From assembly GCA_002702655.1 (NCBI GenBank), contig PABB01000064.1, positions 1 to 64,000 on the forward strand: 64,000 nt of DNA. Direction: 5' to 3'. Below, piece by piece: positions 17,043-26,314 of this stretch (position 1 is the first letter of the stretch; the number at the start of each line of letters is the position of its first letter). Source of the DNA: Planctomycetaceae bacterium. GTDB taxonomy: Bacteria > Planctomycetota > Planctomycetia > Pirellulales > Lacipirellulaceae. Under the pieces are notes generated by a model. That model was not told where the DNA came from, ran no database searches, and worked only from the letters and a program-made list of their open reading frames with translations. The position numbers and the translations under genes are program-made.

Positions 17043-18215
17043 ATGACGCAGCAACACGCCATTTGCCTGATCGTAGACGGGTTGCGCGCTTCGGCGCTGG
17101 GCGCCTACGGAGCGGCTTGGGCCCCGACGCCGGCTTGCGATGTACTCGCGGCGGAATCGATCCTGCACGATCGACTCTGGTGCGACTCGCCCACGCTTGC
17201 CGGATTCTATCGCGCCGCGTGGACGGGGCGACATGCGGCGGCCCGGTTGTCGATTCGCCCCGAGGGGGCGCCGTCCCTGCCTCGCCTGTTGGGCGACGCG
17301 GGGATCGCCGTGCATTTGGTGACCGACGACGAGCAATTGCCGGCGAGTATCCCGGGCGACGCCCAGGACGTGGCGGGAGTGCTGCTGGAGAGCGGTCATC
17401 CCACGGCGCCGGCGGCGGCAACTGAGTCGACCGCGATGTACCAGTTCTTTGCGGCAGCAGCCGAGGAAATCGCTCGCGGCGCAACGCAGCGCAGCGGCCA
17501 GCGCCGCTTGTGGTGGCTGCATTGCCGTGGATTCTCGGGCGCCTGGGACGCCCCAACGGTCGTGCGCGACTCGTTGTGGTCTGACGACGAGTTGGCGCCG
17601 CCGACGTTCGTGGAGTCGCCGTTGCGCGTCGCCACCGACGATCCTGACGACTTGCTGGCCCACCGGGTCACCTACGCCGCCCAGGCGACGGTGCTTGATC
17701 AGTGCGTTGGCGATTTTCTGGCGGCCATCGACGACTTGGGTTTGGGAGAGACGGCGTTGGTGATGCTGGCCGGTGCACGGGGCTTCGCACTGGGCGAGCA
17801 CGGTGAAACCGGCGCGGCGGTCGATGCTTTGTTCGGCGAGCGATTGCACGTCCCCTGGTTGATGCGGCCCGGCCGCGACGACGCTCCACGGCAGCGTCGC
17901 AGCGACCTGACTCAACCCCAAGCCCTGCTGACATCGATTTGCGAGTGGTTTGGCGTCGATGCTGGCGTCCATTCGCAGGATCGCGTCGCGACAGCGGCGC
18001 TGGGCGAGGACGGGGAGTGGGCGCTGCTGACCGACGAGTGGCTGCTGCGGATGCCGCCGGCTCAGGGCGACGAACCTTGCCGCGGGCAACTCTTCTCCAA
18101 GCCGGATGACCGCTGGGAGGCGAATGAGGTCGCCGACCGCTGCCCGGACGAGGTGGCCGCACTGCTAGCGGCGGCGGCCGCCGCAGGTCTTCCTGTGCCA
18201 GCGGCCGTCGACTAA
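17043..18215 (+). CDS. Sulfatase / alkaline-phosphatase-fold protein lacking the usual nucleophile
   Basis: This 390-residue protein opens like a sulfatase (AICLIVDGLRASALGAYG, Asp12) and has the TGRH that normally follows the active-site helix. Where sulfatases have C-x-P-S-R (Cys turned into formylglycine), it reads SPTLAGFYRAAWTG, with no Cys or Ser; Thr51 is the only hydroxyl at that place. A later GFALGEHGE matches the distal metal-site motif of the fold. There is no signal peptide. It is therefore a predicted pseudo-sulfatase or a phosphodiesterase/phosphatase-like enzyme with a Thr nucleophile. It lies 84 nt after the WecG-type gene at the end of the polysaccharide locus and may act on that polymer or its precursors. 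Confidence 0.75.
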   Translation: MTQQHAICLIVDGLRASALGAYGAAWAPTPACDVLAAESILHDRLWCDSPTLAGFYRAAWTGRHAAARLSIRPEGAPSLPRLLGDAGIAVHLVTDDEQLPASIPGDAQDVAGVLLESGHPTAPAAATESTAMYQFFAAAAEEIARGATQRSGQRRLWWLHCRGFSGAWDAPTVVRDSLWSDDELAPPTFVESPLRVATDDPDDLLAHRVTYAAQATVLDQCVGDFLAAIDDLGLGETALVMLAGARGFALGEHGETGAAVDALFGERLHVPWLMRPGRDDAPRQRRSDLTQPQALLTSICEWFGVDAGVHSQDRVATAALGEDGEWALLTDEWLLRMPPAQGDEPCRGQLFSKPDDRWEANEVADRCPDEVAALLAAAAAAGLPVPAAVD

Positions 18216-18376
18216 CGCAGGGTGCGCCTCCGGCCGCTGGCATGCTAGCGCCCCAATTGGTCTGGCGACGACTGGGACAGATTCCTACGATCCGCACCGC
18301 TCGTAGGTCTCTATTTCTTGTGAATCTCGCCCAGCGGCGGGTTGGAGAGAGGTTCGCTCCGCAGGCAGAACGCTCG

Positions 18377-21300
18377 ATGCGCAGAGTCGTTCCAGTAACC
18401 GAAACACCCATCGGCGACGTCGCCGGGCGTCGTTCCAGTTGGCGGTTGTGCGCAGTCGCCTTGTTCCTCGCGGCCATCGGCGTCGCAGGCATCGCCGCGG
18501 AAGTCAGAACCGAGACTCCGGCCGAACTTGCCGTTGCCATTAGCGGCGAGTTTGACGTCTGCGGCCCTGCGGCGACGGTACAGGCTACCGTCAAGGTCGC
18601 GTTGCCTGACGTTCCCGACGGAACTCGCCTGCATTTCGCGGTGACGCCGATCCGCGGCGACGAGACGCTGTGGCAGTCGCACGAGTCCTGTCCTAATCCG
18701 GGTGAAAACACGCCGATTGAATTGAGTTTTGAAGCGCCAGCCCGCGAGGGGGCGTATCGTCTGCAGGTTGTTGCTGAGCCGCCGCGTCGTCTGGGCGATC
18801 ATTTGCGACCGTTTCATGCCGTGGCGCCGCTGGCCTCCGCCCAGGCAGAATTCGTCGTCGTCGATCCCGACGCGCGACTTCCGCTGCTGACGGACCAGTG
18901 GATGTTAGAAGCGACCGTTGACCCGACGCACGAGAGTTGGCGGCAACGATTGCCCGCCTGGATGTTACCGCCCGATTGGCGGCCGGCGGACGACGGGGCG
19001 ATTGCCTGCGGCGCCACCTCCGTGCGTTCCGTCGCCGAGGCCGAACTCTTGGAGGTCGCACCGCCCGAGCCAGGACAGTCCGCTTGGGTTGCCGTCCGAC
19101 TTCCCGTTCGCCGACCGGGAATGCCCCACGCGGTTGAATTTGCTTTGCCTGCCGATCAGGCGACGAGCGTGGCCGTTGCTGTGCTCGAGGCCGACGATTC
19201 CGGCGGGACGCGAATTCTTACGTCGACGGGCGTAGGAGCGCTTTCCGGCGAGCCGGGCGCCCTCGCGTCGCATCGCGTGGCGTTCTGGCCGCGCACCCGC
19301 GAGCCGGTCGTCGTGGTGGCTTGTCACGATGCCGACGCGTCGCTGCAGCTGGGACAGGTGCGGGTCTACCGTCGCGAGGTGGCGGATGCGGCGGTCGAAA
19401 CCCCTGGCAATTCCTCTCCGCAGACGCCCAATACCGAACGTTTGGCACTCGCCTACATGCCATCCCCCGCGCTGTGGAGCGATGCGGTCGACGGCGAGCA
19501 CTGGGCGGCGGGGCTCCATGCAATTCAGCAACTCGCGCAAACCGTCCGAGCCAACGGCTTCAACGGCGCCGCCGTGTGTTTTCCGCAGGACGACGTCATC
19601 GCTGGCCATCTACTCGAGACGGCCGCGCGGGTCTTCGACCGCGAGGGGCTCACGCTGGTTCCGGTGATCAATCTGCAGGGCGAGTTGCCCGCGCTGAACG
19701 CTTTCGCCGACGGAGCGCAAGCTGCCGAGAACGGCTTGTATTGCGTGAACGCCCAGGGTCGCACGGTCGCGGGAGACGACGCCCAACAAGCCGACCGCGG
19801 GCCAGTTTACAGCCTGCTCAACTCGCAGGTGCAACAGGCGCTGACTCAGCGCGTCTCGGCGGTTGCCCAAGCCTGCGCGGGACATGACTGCTACGGCGGC
19901 GTGGCGCTCCGACTCGATGGCGCGGGTTACGGCGTGCTGCCGGGGATTGCCTGGTGTTTGGACGATGCGACGATCGAGCGCTTCTGCGCCGAGTCGGGCG
20001 TCGATCTGGCTGCCGGAAGCGGCGATCGGTTCCGCCGCCGCGCCGAGCAATTGCTCGGTCCCCACCGGGCCGCGTGGGTGACGTGGCGAAACAACCAGGT
20101 CGCTGGCGTCTACAGGCGTCTCGTTTCCGAGTTGCCGTCTGGCCGCAGTGGCGTGCGAGCCATGTTTTGTATTGAGAATATAACGACCGGCGCGGCTGCG
20201 CAACTGCGATTGCGGCAGGCGCTGGCGGGAAAATGCTCGGTGCTGGATGCAACCGACGAAGCGGCGATTGACCTGCGCGCACTCGCGCAGATCGACGGCG
20301 CCGTACTTTTGCGTCCACAGCGCCGCGCGGGGCCAAGTCGCCTGTCGTCTGTGTCGCTCGACCGATTGATCACCGATTCGGCGTCGATGGACGACGCGCT
20401 GGCGGGGGTCGACAACGTGGGTGAGTCGCTGTACTGGCCAGCCCATCCGATGGTCCTGAGCGACGGCGCCGCGCGTTTGGACGGCGTGCTGGCCGGGGCG
20501 CCAGCGACGCTGCCGGGGCCGATCACCTCGGGGGGCGACGCGGCGCGCGAACCGATCACCGCGGCGCTTGCGCGCCGGGATTGTCCGATTCTGCTGGTTG
20601 GCGGCGACCAGTGGCCCTCGGGCATTGAAGCGGAGTCGCGTGCGGCGATCGCGGCGTTCGCCCAGCTACCTGCCGCCTGCGATGACAAACGCGTCGAACG
20701 AGCGCAGCCGGTCACGATGCGCGTCTACCGGACCGCCACGACCACGACGATTTGCGTGGTCAATCCCACGCAGTGGTCGGCGGAGATCCAATTGCCAATG
20801 ACCGTCGACGCCCCGGCGGCGTGGAAACTGCTTGGAGCAACTGTCGACGCCGCTGACGAACAGTTGCAGGGCACGCTTCCCCGTGGCGAGTCGTCCTGGT
20901 CGCGGAAACTGCCGCCGTTTGGCATCGCGGCGTGGCAGTGGCAATCGCCTCACCTGCGGTTGGGGGTGCTGGCGGCGACGGCGGACACCGCGGCGTCAGA
21001 ACAACTGCAGCAAGAACTGGCGGAGGTCGAGCAGCGCATGACGCAGCTCAACGAACGCCGCTCGTTTGACGCACTCGCCAATGCCGGGTTTGAGGAAACG
21101 CCGACGGCGGAGACCTGGGTTGGCTGGCAGCCGCGCGTGGGCGCCCGGGGGCAGGTGGCCGTGGACCGCCTGCGGGCTTGTTCGGGCGCGGCGTCGCTGC
21201 ACTTGGTCAGCGCTGACCTCGTTGGGGCCGCTGTTCAGTCGCTGGAATTCACGGCGCCGCCAACGGGGCGATTGACGCTTGCGGCCCGGGTGCAGACGCT

Positions 21301-21829
21301 CAACTTTCACCCCGATGCGCGGCTCTATGCTGCGGTCGAGTTCGACGTTGATGGGCAAACGATGCGACGATATCGCCCTGTGCTGGCGGGAGATACGGGG
21401 GGCAAGTGGGAGACGTGCGAGTTGATTGTCGACGATCTGCCGCTGGCCCCTGTGCCGGTGCGCGTGCAGTTCCACCTGACCGGCGCTGGCGAAGCGTGGA
21501 TCGACGACGTGCAGTTGTTCGACGTGTGGTTCACAAACACCGAGCGAATCGACCTGGCCAAGCGGTTCTTCGCCGCCAAGCTGGCGCTGGAAGAGGGCAA
21601 GCTGACGGATTGCCAACAGATGCTCGCCGGATATTGGCCGCAGCACTTGTTGGAGCATGTGCCGGGCGCCAATGTGTTGGATGCCGAACACCCGCGCGAC
21701 CTGCGCATCGCCGAGTCGCCGACGACGCCAAGCAACAGTGACGGGGAAGCACCGCAAGCTGAGCGACCGCTCGAGCGTCGTCGGCTGACCGACCGCATCC
21801 GCGATTGGGCGCCCAAGCTGTGGCGCTAG
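18377..21829 (+). CDS. Large secreted glycoside-hydrolase-like protein with C-terminal carbohydrate-binding-like domain
   Basis: This 1150-residue protein has an ATG at 18377, then a basic n-region and a hydrophobic core at about 25-42, giving a signal peptide ending near AAEV. The middle part (about 350-650) reads like an uncharacterised GH10-like TIM barrel of planctomycetes, with LAYMPSPALWSD, RANGFNGAAVCFPQDDV and LTLVPVINLQGELPAL. Near the end, NAGFEE and VQFHLTGAGEAWIDDVQLFD fit a CBM4/9-like jelly-roll. A coiled-coil-like segment (ASEQLQQELAEVEQRM) separates them. It probably acts on polysaccharide in the periplasm or outside the cell. It stands after the polysaccharide locus and is convergent with the dus gene (12 nt apart). 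No catalytic residues were assigned with confidence. Confidence 0.72.
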   Translation: MRRVVPVTETPIGDVAGRRSSWRLCAVALFLAAIGVAGIAAEVRTETPAELAVAISGEFDVCGPAATVQATVKVALPDVPDGTRLHFAVTPIRGDETLWQSHESCPNPGENTPIELSFEAPAREGAYRLQVVAEPPRRLGDHLRPFHAVAPLASAQAEFVVVDPDARLPLLTDQWMLEATVDPTHESWRQRLPAWMLPPDWRPADDGAIACGATSVRSVAEAELLEVAPPEPGQSAWVAVRLPVRRPGMPHAVEFALPADQATSVAVAVLEADDSGGTRILTSTGVGALSGEPGALASHRVAFWPRTREPVVVVACHDADASLQLGQVRVYRREVADAAVETPGNSSPQTPNTERLALAYMPSPALWSDAVDGEHWAAGLHAIQQLAQTVRANGFNGAAVCFPQDDVIAGHLLETAARVFDREGLTLVPVINLQGELPALNAFADGAQAAENGLYCVNAQGRTVAGDDAQQADRGPVYSLLNSQVQQALTQRVSAVAQACAGHDCYGGVALRLDGAGYGVLPGIAWCLDDATIERFCAESGVDLAAGSGDRFRRRAEQLLGPHRAAWVTWRNNQVAGVYRRLVSELPSGRSGVRAMFCIENITTGAAAQLRLRQALAGKCSVLDATDEAAIDLRALAQIDGAVLLRPQRRAGPSRLSSVSLDRLITDSASMDDALAGVDNVGESLYWPAHPMVLSDGAARLDGVLAGAPATLPGPITSGGDAAREPITAALARRDCPILLVGGDQWPSGIEAESRAAIAAFAQLPAACDDKRVERAQPVTMRVYRTATTTTICVVNPTQWSAEIQLPMTVDAPAAWKLLGATVDAADEQLQGTLPRGESSWSRKLPPFGIAAWQWQSPHLRLGVLAATADTAASEQLQQELAEVEQRMTQLNERRSFDALANAGFEETPTAETWVGWQPRVGARGQVAVDRLRACSGAASLHLVSADLVGAAVQSLEFTAPPTGRLTLAARVQTLNFHPDARLYAAVEFDVDGQTMRRYRPVLAGDTGGKWETCELIVDDLPLAPVPVRVQFHLTGAGEAWIDDVQLFDVWFTNTERIDLAKRFFAAKLALEEGKLTDCQQMLAGYWPQHLLEHVPGANVLDAEHPRDLRIAESPTTPSNSDGEAPQAERPLERRRLTDRIRDWAPKLWR

Positions 21830-21841
21830 ACCGCCCGGCAG

Positions 21842-22951
21842 TCAAACGCCGGCGACGGTCAGGCTATCCGCGGACTCGGGGCTTGCGGCACTGAGCGGGT
21901 TGGGCTCTTCGACGGCTGGGTGAACGCCGGGGCCATCGACCCCGTACCACTGCGCAAGCACCTCGCGCCACGCGCCGGGGCGCTTCACGCCCACGAACGC
22001 GGCGCGCACCTCTTGGTGTTGCGGGTGGAGCTGCGAGTACTTGATGCCGAATTTTCGCATCGTCGGCACGCACTTCTCGGCGCCGTAGATCTCCTCGGCC
22101 AACCGGTAGTGCTCGGCAATTACGTGCCGCTGCTCAAACAGCGAGGGCGGCGCCGGAAGCGGCAGGCCCGCGGCGAGCGTGCGCGCCTGGGCGAACACCC
22201 ACGGATTGCCAATCGCTCCGCGGGCCACGGTGACCCCGTCGACGCCGGTGTAGTGCATCATTTCCAGGCAGGCGCTGGCGTTGAACAGGTCGCCGCTGCC
22301 CAGCACGACGCGATCGCCGGCGTGCTGCTTCAACTCGCGCAGGAATTCCCAGCGCGAAGGGCCGTCATACCGCTGCATCACGGTGCGCCCGTGGACCGTC
22401 GTGGCCGCTGCGCCCCGTTCATACGCGCCGTCGAAGATGCGGAAGAAGTTCTCGCGGCTCTCGGGCGTGTCGTCGATGCCGCGCCGCATCTTCACCGTCA
22501 CGGGAATCTCATCCGGCACGGCGTCGCGCACCCGACTGATGATTTCCAGCGCCACGTCGGGCTGGCTGAGGTGAAAGCCGCCGCGACAGCGCCCCAGCAC
22601 TTTCTTCACGGGGCAGCCGAAGTTGATGTCGATCACGTCGAAGCCTTTTTCGACGAGTCGCTGGGCGGCCGGGCCAAACTGCTCGGGCTCGGCCCCCATC
22701 AACTGCCCCGCCACGGGGTGCTCTTCGTCGGCCACGACCATCAGGTGGCTCGTCTTGCGGCGCTCGCGGACCTGCATCACGAAGTAATCGAGCATCACCT
22801 CGCACAGGGTGTACGAGGCCCCAAGCCGGCGGGCGATAAGCCGCATCGGCATGTCGCTGTAGCCCGACAGCGCGGCCTGGACGACGGGGAAATCGAGCTC
22901 GATGGGCCCGATGCGCAATGGTTTGAGCGGCGGCAAGGACATGCGAGCCAT
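21842..22951 (-). CDS. tRNA-dihydrouridine synthase family protein
   Basis: This 369-residue FMN enzyme reduces specific uridines of tRNA to dihydrouridine. It has the N-terminal VQAALSGYSDMPMR flavin-site stretch, the catalytic Cys113 in DINFGCPVKKVLG, VKMRRG, TTVHGRT and GVTVARGAIGNPW, all in Dus order. After the catalytic motif it reads RCRGGFHL instead of the common AGASLL-type sequence. Possible starts are the ATG at 22951 or at 22942. It lies 22 nt behind queG, so the two tRNA-modification genes probably share a transcript. The last 30 residues are a non-conserved tail. Confidence 0.93.
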   Translation of the reverse strand: MARMSLPPLKPLRIGPIELDFPVVQAALSGYSDMPMRLIARRLGASYTLCEVMLDYFVMQVRERRKTSHLMVVADEEHPVAGQLMGAEPEQFGPAAQRLVEKGFDVIDINFGCPVKKVLGRCRGGFHLSQPDVALEIISRVRDAVPDEIPVTVKMRRGIDDTPESRENFFRIFDGAYERGAAATTVHGRTVMQRYDGPSRWEFLRELKQHAGDRVVLGSGDLFNASACLEMMHYTGVDGVTVARGAIGNPWVFAQARTLAAGLPLPAPPSLFEQRHVIAEHYRLAEEIYGAEKCVPTMRKFGIKYSQLHPQHQEVRAAFVGVKRPGAWREVLAQWYGVDGPGVHPAVEEPNPLSAASPESADSLTVAGV

Positions 22952-22973
22952 TCTCGCAGCGCCGCGAGGATGG

Positions 22974-24110
22974 TCAACGGTGGGCGTCCAGAGCAGTTAA
23001 TGCGGCGGCGATTTCCGCGCGGACGGCGTTGTCGTCCTCGCCGTCAAGCTGTTGCTGGAGCGCCGCCCGGGCGTCGTCGCCGCCAATCTGCCCCAGTGCC
23101 CAGGCTGCGGCGGCCCGTACCAGCGGTTCGTTGTCCTGCAGGCCCCGCCGCAGCGGCGGCACGGCGGCTTGGTCTCGCTGATTGCCCAGCACGATCGCCG
23201 CGCTGCGCAGCAGACCGCGACGGTGGGCCCGCCACAGCGGCGTGCGGCGAAACCGGTTGCGGAACGAGGCGTCGTCCAGCTCGAACAATTCTACCAAATC
23301 AACGGGATTGAGCGCCGGCTGTGGCTGGTACTGCGGCAGCGGCGAGGTTGGCGCCTTGCGGTTCCACGGGCACACGTCCTGGCACACGTCGCAGCCAAAG
23401 AGCCAGTCGCCGATCCCCGCGCGCAATTCCGCCGGCACGTGATCCTGCAATTCAATCGTCAGGTAGCTGATGCACCGCGAGGCATCCAGCACGTACGGCT
23501 GCGCAAACGCGTCGGTGGGGCAGGCGTCGAGGCACGCCGTGCAGCTGCCGCAGTGATCGGTCGCGTGGGGGGCGTCGTACTCGAGCGGCTGGTCAGTCAG
23601 CAGCGCGGCGAGAAAAAAATAGCTGCCGGCATCGCGATTGATGAGCAGCGTGTTCTTACCGACCCACCCCAGACCGGCGAGTTGGGCGAACTCCCGTTCC
23701 AGCAGCGGCGCCGTGTCGACGACGCCGCGGGTGGACGCGGCGGGAACCAGCTCGCGCAGATAATCGGCCAACGTATGCAGCCGCTCGCGCACCAGGTCGT
23801 GGTAGTCGGCCGCGCCCCACGCGTACCGAGCCACCCTGCCCTGCCCCGCGGCCGCCGTTGCGGGCTCTGCGGTGCGATAATGCATGCCCAGCAGCAGCAG
23901 GCTGCATACGCCGTCCAGGATGTGGCGCGGGTGATCGTAGGCGTCGCGGCGGTCGGCGATGTAATGCATCTGCCCCGCGTAGCCGCGAGCAAGCCACTCG
24001 TCCAGCCGAGCCGCGCCCGCCGGCGGCGCCGCCGGGCACGCGCCGACCAGACCGAAGTCCAATTCGGCAGCCCGGCGTTTCAGAGCGGCGGTGAGGTCGG
24101 CAGGCGACAT
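22974..24110 (-). CDS. queG: Epoxyqueuosine reductase
   Basis: This 378-residue protein catalyses the last step of queuosine synthesis in tRNA (epoxyqueuosine to queuosine), using cobalamin and two 4Fe-4S clusters. Seen are RYAWGADYH-like sequence at 95-104, VVDTAPLLERE with the catalytic Asp132, the cluster motif Cys187/190/193/197 (CGSCTACLDACP) and a second set Cys240/243/247 plus Cys213. The C-terminal 100 residues contain HEAT-like repeats, also found in other QueG proteins. The ATG at 24110 (MSPADLTAAL) was chosen; the longer frame runs into the repeat element upstream. It is the first gene of the queG-dus pair. Confidence 0.95.
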   Translation of the reverse strand: MSPADLTAALKRRAAELDFGLVGACPAAPPAGAARLDEWLARGYAGQMHYIADRRDAYDHPRHILDGVCSLLLLGMHYRTAEPATAAAGQGRVARYAWGAADYHDLVRERLHTLADYLRELVPAASTRGVVDTAPLLEREFAQLAGLGWVGKNTLLINRDAGSYFFLAALLTDQPLEYDAPHATDHCGSCTACLDACPTDAFAQPYVLDASRCISYLTIELQDHVPAELRAGIGDWLFGCDVCQDVCPWNRKAPTSPLPQYQPQPALNPVDLVELFELDDASFRNRFRRTPLWRAHRRGLLRSAAIVLGNQRDQAAVPPLRRGLQDNEPLVRAAAAWALGQIGGDDARAALQQQLDGEDDNAVRAEIAAALTALDAHR

Positions 24111-24155
24111 GGCGAGAGAGAATCTGAGTGTAAGAGCAGCATCCCGGCGATGTCT

Positions 24156-24230
<75 letters not shown>

Positions 24231-24432
24231 AATCGGAGATTGCAGTTCTCCTGGCGAGACTTCGCCGCACAATGTTCCTCAAGAATCCCTAAATCCCGAC
24301 TATTTCACAACTTCCGCCGACTTTGGTTGCGAATTGCCGGGGCTCTAATTAGCGTGGAGAGAGAGCGGTCGCGTGGCCCCGCCGCGGCCCGGCCGCAATC
24401 CCGCCCCCGTCCCCTGTTCTGGGAATTCGACT

Positions 24433-24885
24433 ATGTCTCTCCGCAAACTTTGTCTTGCTTTGGCTGCGACCGCAATGGTTGCCGCGTCCGGCCAATCCGC
24501 GTCGGCCCAGTGTGGCGGATACGGCTTTGGCTGGGGTTACAGTGACATTGGCAACATGTATCGCGTGTTGGCCGACCGCGTGCCCTACTACGCCGCGTTC
24601 CCGCCTGTCTACTACAGCGTGCCGGTGGCCCGGACGTATGGTCACAGCCCGTTCGCCTACTTGCCGACGCACGAGACGCCGGAAGTGGAAATCATGGCGC
24701 CGCAGACGATCATCAATCCGTACTTCCAGTCGTCGAGCGACGCAGCCGCGGAGCCGGCCACGGAATCGCAGAACACGACGCAGGACAAGTTGACCAGCGT
24801 CGGTCCGCAGCTGATCGTGAATCCCTACTTTCGGGGCGAATCGGCCGCGGGCCCCGTGCTGCACGCCGCTTCCTTGAAACGTTAG
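24433..24885 (+). CDS. Small secreted planctomycete protein with repeated NPYF motif
   Basis: This 150-residue protein has a clear signal peptide (1-25, ending ASAQ). The mature part starts with Gly/Tyr-rich sequence, then DRVPYYAAFPPVYYSVPVAR and TYGHSPFAYLP, a combination I recognise from planctomycete secreted proteins of unknown role. The motif I-I-N-P-Y-F, then I-V-N-P-Y-F, occurs twice around an acidic, Ser/Thr-rich linker. It is a single-gene unit closed by a strong terminator 34 nt downstream, which suggests high expression. It could be a cell-envelope or sheath structural protein; the function is not known. Confidence 0.8.
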   Translation: MSLRKLCLALAATAMVAASGQSASAQCGGYGFGWGYSDIGNMYRVLADRVPYYAAFPPVYYSVPVARTYGHSPFAYLPTHETPEVEIMAPQTIINPYFQSSSDAAAEPATESQNTTQDKLTSVGPQLIVNPYFRGESAAGPVLHAASLKR

Positions 24886-24918
24886 CGGGTGCTAGCTGTG
24901 CCGCAATGAGACCTTCTG

Positions 24919-24954
24919 GGAGCCGCCGTGAAATCACGGCGGCTCCTCTTTTTT
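24919..24954 (+). terminator. Rho-independent terminator of the small secreted protein gene
   Basis: Arms GGAGCCGCCGTGA (24919-24931) and TCACGGCGGCTCC (24934-24946) are perfect complements and are followed at once by TCTTTTTT (24947-24954). It starts 34 nt after the stop codon at 24885. Confidence 0.9.
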
Positions 24955-25180
24955 AGCCGAGAGGAAGTCTGCGGCCACGGTTGCGCTCGCCCGAGCCCCC
25001 GCCAGCCAATCCGCTCTGGGAACAGTTCCGCCGGTTCGCTATCATCCGCCGCGCGTGCCGGCGCCGGGGCGAGCGCACCCCGGGCTCGAATTGCACGCGA
25101 CTCGCCCGAATTACAGCGAGCACCTGGTGCACGCGGCAACTCGCGACTGCCGCGGCCCCCAGGCAGAAAGGACGCTGCCG

Positions 25181-26314
25181 ATGGCGCGGCAATTGTATCT
25201 GGTCGGAATGCTTGTGGGATTGGTCGGTTGCCACGGCCAGTCGCAGACCATGACCAATCCGTTCTTAACGCCCGATCGCGTCCCGCCGCCGCAGACGCGC
25301 GTGCTCGCGCCGGGGACGGCTCAGCCCTACTATCCGGGCGATCCTATGCCCGGAGCCTCGTCGTTCCAAGCCCCCGCTGGCGGCTTCCAGTCGCCGCCCG
25401 CGCCCCCCGCCGGCGGCACGCCTCCCGGCGGCTGGAATAACTCGTACCAGCAGTCCCCGCCGCAATCGACGCCCTACCAGCCGCCGGCTGCAGCGCCACC
25501 GGCCTACGGCTACGGCGTCACGCCCACCAGCGCCACGCTGGGCCCGGAGGATGAGACCGGCGCCATCGTGCCCCTGTCCGGCGATTCGATCCAAGTGCCC
25601 GGCGACAGTCAACAAGCGCGGCTGCCTTGGGGGCAGAGCACGCTCGCCCCGCAGGTCGAGCCGCCCCGGATCGACGTCCCGCAGATGTCGCAACTGGCTC
25701 CCGTTGACTCGATCGCCGCGCAGCCGCGGGTGCCGATCCAAAAACTACTGAGCGACCCGCGCGGTCAGCAACCGACTTTGCCCGACAATCCGCAGGTCTT
25801 CGGCGGCGCCACATTGTCAGCCGCTCCCGGCGGTCCCACGTCGTCGTTTGCCGATGGCGGGTTTCAGCAGGCCTCCTACTCCCAACAAACGGCCACGCTG
25901 TCCGCTGGCTCCACCGCACGATTGGGCGGCGACGGGTTCCGCCCGCGTGGCACGACGCCGGCGACCGCCGAGGGCGACTCGCAAGGATTTCGCTCCCCAG
26001 CGATCACCCGGGCGGGCGTCGAAGCGGCGGCTGTTCCCGCGGGCGACCCGCACTACGGCGTGGGCGAGCAGTACGAGTGGCTGCGCGGCCAACTGGTGCT
26101 CGACGGGGTGACCGGCATGATGTTCGTGCAGTACATGACCACCGGCGGCGATCCCTACGGCGGGGCGCTGCCGCTGGCCAACCCCGCGGTCGTGGCCAAT
26201 CTCGTCCCGGGCGACTTCGTCCGGCTCACGGGGCAATTGCAGCACGTCCAACGCGACGACGACACGTTGATGCCCGTGTTTCACGTGTCGGGCGTCGAGC
26301 GGCAGGTGCGGTAA
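25181..26314 (+). CDS. Proline-rich outer-membrane lipoprotein, function unknown
   Basis: This 377-residue protein starts at an ATG after AGAAAGGACG. The signal ends in the lipobox LVGC (Cys17), so it is probably a lipoprotein. Residues 25-115 are rich in Pro, Gly, Gln and Tyr and look disordered. The middle is Ser/Thr/Gln-rich. The last 90 residues form a compact domain (YEWLRGQLVLDGVTGMMFV, then VPGDFVRLTGQL) that could be an OB-fold-like beta barrel. It lies 108 nt upstream of the SecA-like gene on the same strand, with a 16-bp palindrome (26331-26346) between them. I do not recognise the family. Confidence 0.7.
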   Translation: MARQLYLVGMLVGLVGCHGQSQTMTNPFLTPDRVPPPQTRVLAPGTAQPYYPGDPMPGASSFQAPAGGFQSPPAPPAGGTPPGGWNNSYQQSPPQSTPYQPPAAAPPAYGYGVTPTSATLGPEDETGAIVPLSGDSIQVPGDSQQARLPWGQSTLAPQVEPPRIDVPQMSQLAPVDSIAAQPRVPIQKLLSDPRGQQPTLPDNPQVFGGATLSAAPGGPTSSFADGGFQQASYSQQTATLSAGSTARLGGDGFRPRGTTPATAEGDSQGFRSPAITRAGVEAAAVPAGDPHYGVGEQYEWLRGQLVLDGVTGMMFVQYMTTGGDPYGGALPLANPAVVANLVPGDFVRLTGQLQHVQRDDDTLMPVFHVSGVERQVR

